A stretch of DNA of 17,923 nt from TWA4 sp964613155 (GTDB taxonomy: Bacteria; Bacillota; Clostridia; Lachnospirales; Lachnospiraceae): NCBI GenBank assembly GCA_964613155.1, contig CAZTHP010000057.1:1-17923 (forward strand), written 5' to 3'. The position numbers and the translations under genes are program-made. This document shows positions 7,746-13,884 of the stretch, one piece after another (positions within the stretch are counted from its first letter, which is position 1; each line of letters opens with the position of its first letter). The notes beneath the pieces are model-generated. The model saw nothing but the letters and a program-made list of their open reading frames with translations. It did not search any database and was not told where the DNA came from.

Positions 7746-9320
7746 ATGATGCTGAATTTACACGTTCTCAGAGATGATCTGCTGGAATGGAATCTAAAAG
7801 GAAATTTAATTTTTGATCGCTTAACTATGAATTTAAGAAGTGCGAGGCTGTGTCGGAAATTGCCGGATCATGTTGCGAAGGATGTTCTTTATATTGTAGA
7901 AGCCAGCACGTTAAAGGCACTTCCAGCTGGAGCAGAGGGGATTTCCATTTTATGCTCCGGCACACCTTCAGTGGAGTGGCTGGCTGGTTTTGCCAATATT
8001 TTGTATACCGTGGTTCCATTTGAACTGGAAGAGATGATGAACAGTGTTTGTGAGATTTTTGATCATTATCAAAGCTGGGAAGATTCGCTTCAGGAGTTGG
8101 TCGATCAGCACAAACCCCTGGTCGAATTTGCCAAAAAGTCGTTTCCGATTTTTCAAAATCCCCTTTATGCGCAGGGACCTGGTTTTCGCGTTTTGTTTAT
8201 GTATTTGCCGGAGGATGTCACGGAAACACCGCGTGTGAAATCGTATCGAAATTTACTGCTAGCTTCAGATGAAGTGATGCCAGTTGAAGACATCAGTGAA
8301 CTAATTTCAGATGGTGAATATCGGTTGTCCGATCAGATGACGGAACCGCATATTTATCATGGAAAACCATATGGATTTCCTTCGCTGATCTTTAATATTA
8401 TTGATGAAGGGGTAAATATTGCACGAATTACAGTGGATGAAGTGTTGACACCGATTCGGGACAAGGATTTTGCATTAGCTCCGATTTATGGAAATTATCT
8501 GCGTAAAGCTTTGATTTCCAATGAATTTCAGATGAATACGGTTTTTAACCAGCCGGCGAATCTGGATTATGTGTTAAAAGGGCTGCTTACGCATACACTT
8601 TTGCCAGAGGAGGAAATCCGAAGTGTATTGCGAGATTATCGCTGGAATGAAAATGATACATATTTTTGCATGGTGATGCAGTTTAAATTAAATGAAAATT
8701 GCTCTTATGCGTTGAATCCGATTGCATTGAAATTAAGTGAGGAAATGAAGCAGAATTGCTATAGCATTGTTGGAAATAATATCGTTTATGTGATTAATTT
8801 AACTGTATTGAAGATGACCAGACAGGAGGCATGGGAGAGTATTACTGTATTTTTGCGGGATAATTTGTTAAGTGCAGCTTCCAGTATGGAATTTTATGAT
8901 TTCAAAGAATTGTATTACTATTATCAACAGGCATTGGAGACGATGAAGCTTGGAAATCGAAAAGATCCGATGCTGTGGTATTATCGATTTGAAGATTATC
9001 AAGTTGAATATCTGCTGGATAAGTATCAATATAAAACGCGGCTAGAAGCCTTGATTCCAGATGGTTTAAAACGACTGCGGGAACATGACCAAAAAAAGGG
9101 AACAGATTTTATGGGATTATTAAAATTATATCTGGATAAAGAACGAAATGTTGCAGATACGATTCGGAATGCATTTATTCATCGAAATACTTTTTTGTAT
9201 CGCATGAATCGGATTGAAGAAATCGTGGATATGGATTTGAATGATCCCAATGTGCGGATTCTTCTTCAAATTTCATTTCGGCTGTTAGAAAAAGCAGAAG
9301 AAAAAACAATCGTGAAATGA
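7746..9320 (+). CDS. PucR/CdaR-type transcriptional activator
   Basis: This 524-residue cytoplasmic regulator has the C-terminal helix-turn-helix typical of PucR/CdaR proteins (about 455-517), including NVADTIRNAFIHRNTFLYRM and the closing RILLQISFRLLE. The N-terminal 300 residues hold no motif I recognise and are presumably the ligand-sensing part, as in PucR-like activators that respond to purines or sugar acids. Some clostridial corrinoid methyltransferase clusters carry regulators of this shape; that association is from general knowledge. Divergent placement against the MFS gene, with the promoter region shared, suggests it activates the leftward cluster in response to the transported substrate. 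Two ATG codons in tandem (7746 and 7749) could both serve as start. Confidence 0.85.
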   Translation: MMLNLHVLRDDLLEWNLKGNLIFDRLTMNLRSARLCRKLPDHVAKDVLYIVEASTLKALPAGAEGISILCSGTPSVEWLAGFANILYTVVPFELEEMMNSVCEIFDHYQSWEDSLQELVDQHKPLVEFAKKSFPIFQNPLYAQGPGFRVLFMYLPEDVTETPRVKSYRNLLLASDEVMPVEDISELISDGEYRLSDQMTEPHIYHGKPYGFPSLIFNIIDEGVNIARITVDEVLTPIRDKDFALAPIYGNYLRKALISNEFQMNTVFNQPANLDYVLKGLLTHTLLPEEEIRSVLRDYRWNENDTYFCMVMQFKLNENCSYALNPIALKLSEEMKQNCYSIVGNNIVYVINLTVLKMTRQEAWESITVFLRDNLLSAASSMEFYDFKELYYYYQQALETMKLGNRKDPMLWYYRFEDYQVEYLLDKYQYKTRLEALIPDGLKRLREHDQKKGTDFMGLLKLYLDKERNVADTIRNAFIHRNTFLYRMNRIEEIVDMDLNDPNVRILLQISFRLLEKAEEKTIVK

Positions 9321-9322
9321 AA

Positions 9323-9377
9323 ATACCGCCCACAAAGCTTTATAAGAGAGAGTAGAATAAAGCTTTGTTGACGGTAT
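9323..9377. terminator. Bidirectional hairpin between convergent genes
   Basis: A perfect 12-bp inverted repeat (9332-9343 with 9357-9368, ACAAAGCTTTAT) is framed by an outer ATACCG/CGGTAT stem (9323-9328 with 9372-9377) across short internal loops. It lies in the 77-bp gap between the PucR-type gene and cobW, which converge. U-tracts are weak on both sides, so it may act as an mRNA 3' end stabiliser as well as a terminator. Confidence 0.65.
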
Positions 9378-9397
9378 AAATAGCTTATGAAAAAACA

Positions 9398-10477
9398 TCA
9401 AGTTAAAAACAAACGTTCAAGAGCAGGACGATTCAGATTCGTTCCGATTACCAGTATTCGCCCGTTTTCTTCCGGTACTATGGAAGATAGGGTGCCTTCT
9501 CCTTCTACGTAGTCTACAAGGACTGCGCCCTGGGGATTTTTCAGGATGCCTTTGGCACGAATAATGGTACCATATTTATTGTTGTGATTCAGCGCATTGA
9601 AAATTTCTTCGATACGCTGTGTGCTATATTCCAAACAGGTTTCAGTACTCCAGGATTCAAATTGCGTTTGCGCATTCGATGCGCCAGACAGCTTTTGTAC
9701 TTTTTGTGTTTTTGATGCCTTCTGCATGGGCAGCATATGCATAGATATCCGTTTGGATGTGGAAGAATTGGTCGATTTTGTAGCCATTTCCACAGTTTGA
9801 GATAAGGGCATCTGCTGTTTCAGCATGTCGGCAGGTTGGGAATCTGGCTGCGAAGTATTCGTGAAAGCTTTTTGACTTTGCAGCTGTTCCTTTTTAGTTA
9901 ACAGTTCATTTAAAAGATCTGTAAAATCATCACTCCATGGTCCGGTGATCACGTCCAAATCCGGAAGCTTGGCATGGATAATATTACAGGGTTCTGCAAT
10001 CTTTTTCGCAGAGAGATGACCGGTTTTACTCAGAACAACCGCATCAGCATGCGAAATTTGATCCCAGAAATATTCATTTACATAAGTGTAATTATAATAA
10101 AAACGTTTTGCATCTACGATCGTAAGAATGAGATGCTTTTCAAAGGGAACTTCCAGGTCTTCTAATGCTTCCAGAATTTCAGACAATTTTCCAACACCGG
10201 AAGGTTCAATGATAATATGTTCCGGCTGATGTTTTTGAATCAGATCTTCCAGTGCGAGAATAAAATTACCGATCAGACTGCAGCAAATACAGCCGGATGT
10301 AATTTCATGCACCTGAACACCGGAATTTTCCAATACTAAACTATCAATGCCAAGATGACCGAAGTCATTTTCAACCAAAATAGGAGCAGTGCCGAAAAAA
10401 TTTTCCTGCAGCAGCTTTTTGATAAATGTACTTTTACCTGCACCTAAGAATCCTGATATAATGCTGATTTTAACCAT
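9398..10477 (-). CDS. CobW-type G3E family GTPase (COG0523), putative metallochaperone
   Basis: This 359-residue P-loop GTPase has Walker A GFLGAGKST (9-17), the CxCC metal-binding motif (C63, C65, C66), EPSG (91-94) and a C-terminal CobW_C-like domain (about 280-359). COG0523 proteins insert or deliver zinc, cobalt or other metals to client enzymes. Between the GTPase and the C-terminal domain lies a low-complexity segment (about 215-290) rich in Ser, Gln, Thr, Lys and Met, including ISMHMLPMQKA. Many relatives have His-rich stretches there instead. The ATG at 10477 has AAGGAG six bases upstream; an earlier in-frame ATG at 10516 has none. It follows mtaB, whose product is a zinc enzyme using a cobalt corrinoid, so zinc delivery to MtaB or a corrinoid-related role is the leading inference. 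The exact client is unknown. Confidence 0.88.
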   Translation of the reverse strand: MVKISIISGFLGAGKSTFIKKLLQENFFGTAPILVENDFGHLGIDSLVLENSGVQVHEITSGCICCSLIGNFILALEDLIQKHQPEHIIIEPSGVGKLSEILEALEDLEVPFEKHLILTIVDAKRFYYNYTYVNEYFWDQISHADAVVLSKTGHLSAKKIAEPCNIIHAKLPDLDVITGPWSDDFTDLLNELLTKKEQLQSQKAFTNTSQPDSQPADMLKQQMPLSQTVEMATKSTNSSTSKRISMHMLPMQKASKTQKVQKLSGASNAQTQFESWSTETCLEYSTQRIEEIFNALNHNNKYGTIIRAKGILKNPQGAVLVDYVEGEGTLSSIVPEENGRILVIGTNLNRPALERLFLT

Positions 10478-10552
10478 ACACTGCTCCTTTTTGACTGCGC
10501 TTTCTTTCTCCCACATACAGCCTGCTGTTGCAAACTCTACTATCTATAAAAG

Positions 10553-10633
10553 AAGCTGCTTACACTGTGTGCTCTCACGACGGCTATCCGTATTTGTAAT
10601 AGGGACGATCGCACGATGTGTGGATAGCAGCTT
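10553..10633 (-). promoter_or_regulatory. Competing stems in the cobW leader
   Basis: The segment GGATAGCAGCTT (10622-10633) can pair in two ways: its left part with GCTATCC (10583-10589), its right part with AAGCTGCT (10553-10560). The two pairings overlap by three bases. In the minus-strand RNA the second pairing ends in CUUCUUUU. This is the layout of a conditional structure, but only inspection supports it. Confidence 0.4.
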
Positions 10634-10634
10634 G

Positions 10635-10695
10635 CCCGTCCAATTTCCGTGAATTTGTTCCTACACGCATAGAACTTTTACGGATGCTGTCCGGG
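10635..10695 (-). promoter_or_regulatory. Nested stem with internal loops in the cobW leader
   Basis: Three short stems nest around a common hairpin: CCCG/CGGG (10635-10638 with 10692-10695), CCGT/ACGG (10647-10650 with 10680-10683) and GTTC/GAAC (10657-10660 with 10672-10675). Purine-rich internal loops separate them. The layout resembles a ligand-binding RNA, but I cannot match it to a known riboswitch class, and the stems are only four base pairs each. Confidence 0.35.
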
Positions 10696-10707
10696 TTTTT
10701 TAAGAAA

Positions 10708-10747
10708 AAGCGTGCCCTACTAGAGCGAACCTCGTTCAAACACGCTT
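10708..10747 (-). terminator. Terminator between mtaB and cobW
   Basis: Arms AAGCGTG (10708-10714) and CACGCTT (10741-10747) pair, with an inner GAAC/GTTC stem. On the minus strand the stem is followed by UUUUUCUU. This is a good intrinsic terminator after mtaB. For cobW to be expressed from the mtaB promoter it must be read through, so it may be an attenuator. Confidence 0.65.
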
Positions 10748-10783
10748 CTATAAAATAAAAAGTGATTACTGAAAGTTCTTTTT

Positions 10784-10881
10784 AAGTGCACCTGAATGAT
10801 CGTAAGACTGCCGGTAAAGCATTTTGAAATGTTCCGCAAAGGGTGAGCGGCTGTATAACCGGTTGGTTTTCAGGTGCACTT
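10784..10881 (-). ncRNA. 98-nt branched structured element downstream of mtaB
   Basis: A perfect 13-bp inverted repeat, AAGTGCACCTGAA (10784-10796 with 10869-10881), encloses a CCGGT/ACCGG stem (10811-10815 with about 10858-10862). That stem in turn encloses two small hairpins, CATT/AATG and CCGC/GCGG. The result is a closed three-way junction. It starts 58 nt after the mtaB stop codon and 36 nt before the terminator. It could be a riboswitch-like element, an mRNA 3' structure or a miniature inverted-repeat element. No cobalamin-riboswitch signature (GCCACTG box) is present. Confidence 0.5.
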
Positions 10882-10939
10882 TTGGATGAATTTATCTATG
10901 AATGAATATGGGATTCATCAGATAACAAAGTGTAGTGGA

Positions 10940-12325
10940 TTAGTTCAGTTCGTATTCTCCAGGAAGGAAGGAACCTTCTTCCAGTTCATCTTTCATTTCT
11001 TCGTAGAATTCCATCTTGTCATCCGGAATTTCGTCGATTGTATCTGCCATCATATCGAGCCATGCAGCGTCACGTTCTGCACATGCAACTTTACCAGCTT
11101 CGATTGCATCAGATAATACTTCAATTGCCTTAGAAGCAGCAGCTTTTGTTCTAGCAAAGTCATCTTCATGTTTAACGATTTCTTTGGAGATTTCCAGTAC
11201 TACTTCAGGTTTCAGGATATAACCCTGTACATCCAGAGGAGCATCAGATTCGATCATGATGTCACGCATGGTAGCACGCTGTCCCATCTTGGTAGCGGTA
11301 TTTAACATACGGCAGTCGAAGATCAGCTGTTCCATACCTACGGTAGGAGCCATATCGGATAACAGTCTTACCTGCTGGATAGATTCATTTGACCACAGGT
11401 CAGCACTTGCGATTGCGATGTTACCGATCGGTGATAAGTGTGCACCAGATGCCATACGGCCTTCCATTGCTACAGGAGCACCAGTGATTGCTTTCAGGTA
11501 AGGTCCTACGTATTCACAGTCTTTAGAAGGAGCAACTGCGCCCATTTCGTAAGCAACTAATGCACGCGGAACGGTAGCTGCACGAACAACTGCTGCGAAT
11601 GTTCTAGGAATAAATCCTTTTTCTGCCAGAACCATAGCGGTGTTAGCGAAACCACAAGAGGAGTCACCACCAACAGCCATCTTAGAACCGTTGCAGATAT
11701 CAGCAACTTTGCCCCATAAGAATTCCATATCGGTACAAGAGCATACACCTAAAGCGAAGATAACACGACGGATATCAGCATTTACCAGACCTTCGTCATT
11801 TAATTCTTTACCACCAGTAGATTCGATGGAAATCCAGTCCGGACCAAGTTTTGCAGCTTCTTCAAAGAAGTACATCATATCATCGTAGTATTTACCGCTT
11901 CTCATAACGGGAGGACGGCTCATTTCACGAGTATCATTGGGTGTGAAACGAAGTGCACATTTGATGCCGTATTTAGCTTCTGCTTCACGTTCTGCATCCA
12001 GCAGGATCTTTGTTGTTTCCAGACCGAATTTAGGATTTAAAGTGAAATCCGGAACGGTTTCGAATTCTACTACAACTTTATCCTGTCCCAGTTCAGCTGC
12101 ACGTTTCAGAACACCGTCGATCATATCTTTGTAGATTTTGTTTGCTTTCTGAATTGTGTCTTCATTAACTTTCATAGGCGGAAGTGTGAAGTTTAATTCC
12201 GGATATACTTCGCCGCCACCGATTACGATACCGTTCTGTGTTGTAAAAGGCTTCGGTGCAATACCATAAGTTAATTCATCGGGATTGTTGATAGCAAGTG
12301 AATTATAACGTGTACGTTTACTCAT
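10940..12325 (-). CDS. mtaB: MtaB, methanol:corrinoid protein methyltransferase
   Basis: This 461-residue cytoplasmic zinc enzyme cleaves the C-O bond of methanol and methylates the cobalt of MtaC. It matches the Methanosarcina MtaB pattern along its whole length. The zinc ligands known there (Glu164, Cys220, Cys269) correspond to E168 (in SIESTGGKEL), C224 (in GGDSSCGFANT) and C270 (in APSKDCEYVG). The start is secure: AAGGAGG lies eight bases before the ATG. The gene is preceded by a leader of about 200 nt with a 9-bp hairpin close to the ribosome site and, further up, two direct copies of the GGTAAAATNNTG motif. A strong terminator separates it from mtaC, so unlike the usual mtaBC or mtaCB operon it has its own promoter. 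Confidence 0.95.
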   Translation of the reverse strand: MSKRTRYNSLAINNPDELTYGIAPKPFTTQNGIVIGGGEVYPELNFTLPPMKVNEDTIQKANKIYKDMIDGVLKRAAELGQDKVVVEFETVPDFTLNPKFGLETTKILLDAEREAEAKYGIKCALRFTPNDTREMSRPPVMRSGKYYDDMMYFFEEAAKLGPDWISIESTGGKELNDEGLVNADIRRVIFALGVCSCTDMEFLWGKVADICNGSKMAVGGDSSCGFANTAMVLAEKGFIPRTFAAVVRAATVPRALVAYEMGAVAPSKDCEYVGPYLKAITGAPVAMEGRMASGAHLSPIGNIAIASADLWSNESIQQVRLLSDMAPTVGMEQLIFDCRMLNTATKMGQRATMRDIMIESDAPLDVQGYILKPEVVLEISKEIVKHEDDFARTKAAASKAIEVLSDAIEAGKVACAERDAAWLDMMADTIDEIPDDKMEFYEEMKDELEEGSFLPGEYELN

Positions 12326-12333
12326 AGGTTGTT

Positions 12334-12392
12334 CCTCCTTTTCAGAAACTGAACGATTTCTTTCGATCCCCTCTGATCAGATTGAAATCGTT
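12334..12392 (-). promoter_or_regulatory. mtaB 5' leader hairpin and ribosome site
   Basis: A perfect 9-bp inverted repeat (AACGATTTC 12352-12360 with GAAATCGTT 12384-12392) with an inner GATC/GATC stem lies just upstream of the AAGGAGG ribosome site (12334-12340). It may stabilise the mRNA or affect translation of mtaB. Confidence 0.5.
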
Positions 12393-12528
12393 GCTTGAAA
12401 TTTTGTTTGAGCTTTTTGATTTGCTTCGTTGTTTGATGACCTAATGGTATTACATTTTGGAGAAAAAGTCATTAGAACATCTTGTTTCAAAATTGGAGAA
12501 TTCTTTCATTTTGAAATCGGAAAATGAG

Positions 12529-12560
12529 GGTAAAATTTTGCTTCAGATGGTAAAATATTG
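12529..12560. promoter_or_regulatory. Paired GGTAAAATNNTG operator upstream of mtaB
   Basis: GGTAAAATTTTG (12529-12540) and GGTAAAATATTG (12549-12560) form a direct repeat with 20-bp spacing, about 204 bp upstream of the mtaB start. Both copies are followed by CTTC or TTTC. The same pair, in the same orientation relative to the gene, lies upstream of the PocR-AraC gene. Direct repeats two helical turns apart fit AraC-family binding. Confidence 0.65.
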
Positions 12561-12598
12561 TTTCGAGTGTGCAAAATGGCAGATTCTGTCCTAAAATA

Positions 12599-12638
12599 CA
12601 AAAAAGAGTCAGAATAAAAAAAGTAAAATTCTGACTCT
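12599..12638 (-). terminator. Intrinsic terminator after mtaC
   Basis: A perfect 11-bp inverted repeat, AGAGTCAGAAT (12605-12615) with ATTCTGACTCT (12628-12638), has an A/T-rich loop. On the minus strand the stem is followed directly by UUUUUUG. It separates the mtaC transcript from mtaB. Confidence 0.85.
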
Positions 12639-12651
12639 GCGTAAAGAAATA

Positions 12652-12858
12652 GTGTAAATGGGGAATCCCCGTATTATAAATGGTGTAAAGTAGATGGGGA
12701 ATCTCCGTATTACAAATGGTGTAAAGTAGATGGGGAATCCCCGTATTACAAATGGTGTAAAGTAAATGGGGAATCCCTGTATTACAAATGGTGTAAAGTA
12801 GATGGGGAATCCCCGTATTACAAATGATGTAAAGTGAATGAGGATTCCCTGTATTACC
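12652..12858. repeat. 36-bp tandem repeat, six copies, in the mtaC 3' region
   Basis: Units begin at 12652 (shortened to 31 bp), 12683, 12719, 12755, 12791 and 12827. Each holds a small palindrome GGGGAATCCCC or a variant, framed by GTGTAAAGTA and GTATTACAAATG. The copies are adjacent with no unique spacers. The array lies between the mtaC stop codon and its terminator, so it is probably transcribed as the 3' part of the mtaC mRNA. Confidence 0.9.
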
Positions 12859-12872
12859 TAAGGATTATAAAA

Positions 12873-13541
12873 TTATAAATAAGAAGTGGAATGGATTCCA
12901 ATACGTCCTGCCATCAGATCATCGACCGCTTCGATACAGTCAAAGACATTCTGCGAATACGCATCTGCACCGATTTCTTTGGCAAATTCCATTGTAGTCG
13001 GAGAACCGCCGATTGTGATCTTGACTTGAGAACGCAGATTTTGGCTTTCCAGGTACTCGATCACATTCTGCATTTCCGGAACCGTTGTTGTCAGCAGGGC
13101 TGACATGGCCAGAATATTCGGCTGATACTGCACGATCGCTTCGGCAAATTGTTCTTTGATTACGTCAATCCCCAGGTCAATGACGGTATAACCGTGACCG
13201 GTCAGCATCATCGAAACCATATTTTTCCCGATATCGTGCAGATCACCAGCTACTGTTCCGATTACGATCAAGCCCTTCGGAGCGGAACTGCTGTGAGAAA
13301 TGATCGGGCGGAGTACGTAAAGGGCTGCGTGCATTGCACGGGAAGCTTTTAATACTTCGGGAATAAAAATTTCATGCTGACGCAGCTGTTCGCCCAGTAC
13401 CTTCATCGGCGGAAATAAAGCGTCTTCAATGATTTCTTTCAGGCTGATGCCATAGCGCAGCGCTAGTTCTGTTCGGTTGGTCACATATTTGGTATCTCCA
13501 TTATAAATACCATTTTGAATTTGTTTCAGAATATCCTCCAT
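12873..13541 (-). CDS. mtaC: MtaC, methanol-specific corrinoid protein
   Basis: This 222-residue cytoplasmic corrinoid carrier accepts the methyl group from MtaB and passes it to an MtaA-type methyltransferase. It has the two expected parts: a four-helix cap (about 1-85) and a B12-binding Rossmann domain (about 88-215). In the latter, DLHDIG (D100-x-H102-x-x-G105) supplies the lower-axial histidine, MSALLTTT (around S147) follows, and IGGSP (177-181) closes the pocket. It is the only corrinoid protein visible in the window. The ribosome site is modest (GAGG ten bases upstream), and a TATAAT sits so close to the start (13558-13563) that it is doubtful as a promoter. A 343-bp spacer with a 20-21 bp repeat array lies between the regulator gene and this one; a 36-bp array and a terminator follow it. 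Confidence 0.93.
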   Translation of the reverse strand: MEDILKQIQNGIYNGDTKYVTNRTELALRYGISLKEIIEDALFPPMKVLGEQLRQHEIFIPEVLKASRAMHAALYVLRPIISHSSSAPKGLIVIGTVAGDLHDIGKNMVSMMLTGHGYTVIDLGIDVIKEQFAEAIVQYQPNILAMSALLTTTVPEMQNVIEYLESQNLRSQVKITIGGSPTTMEFAKEIGADAYSQNVFDCIEAVDDLMAGRIGIHSTSYL

Positions 13542-13606
13542 AAATCATGATCCTCGTATTATAAAGTAGTAGTGTTGATAGTCCCTCTGAGTTTATTCTT
13601 CTTTTT

Positions 13607-13848
13607 TGATAGTTCTCTTTTGCATGTTAGACAGCTCTCTTTTTTTGGGGATAGCTGCCTTGTATTTGAGATAGTTGTTTTGTATTTGAAATAATCTCTT
13701 TATATTTAAATAGCTGCTTTGTATTTGAGATAGTTCTCTTTGTTTTTTTGATCGTTACCTTGTGTTTGAGATAGTTCTCTTTGTTTTTTTGATCGTTACC
13801 TTGTGTTTGAGATAGTTCTCTTTGTTTTTTGTCGTTCTCTTGTTTTTG
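13607..13848. repeat. 20-21 bp degenerate tandem repeat, about twelve copies
   Basis: Consecutive units start with GATAGTT, GATAGCT or GATCGTT and end in TTTGA or a T-run, at a 20-21 bp period. The clearest copies alternate GATAGTTCTCTTTGTTTTTT with GATCGTTACCTTGTGTTTGA (13728-13820). The array fills most of the spacer between the PocR-AraC gene and mtaC. The period of two helical turns could seat a protein array, but simple slippage is equally possible. Confidence 0.8.
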
Positions 13849-13884
13849 GATTATGATCCTTATCCTTGTAATGATTTGAGTCAA

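Noticed and set aside
10517..10939. Cobalamin riboswitch upstream of cobW
   Set aside because: The conserved GCCACTG box and the usual core are not visible in either strand, so a known cobalamin riboswitch is not supported even though structured RNA seems likely.
11640..11888. Antisense open frames within mtaB and other genes
   Set aside because: They are on the opposite strand of strongly conserved genes, lack ribosome sites and show no recognisable protein.
12652..12858. 36-bp repeats as a CRISPR array
   Set aside because: The units are directly adjacent with no unique spacers, and no cas genes are present.
13627..13884. Open frame of 85 codons on the minus strand after the PocR-AraC gene
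   Set aside because: It lies wholly in the 20-21 bp tandem array, starts with TTG without a ribosome site, and its repetitive Lys/Gln/Asn content simply reflects the repeats.
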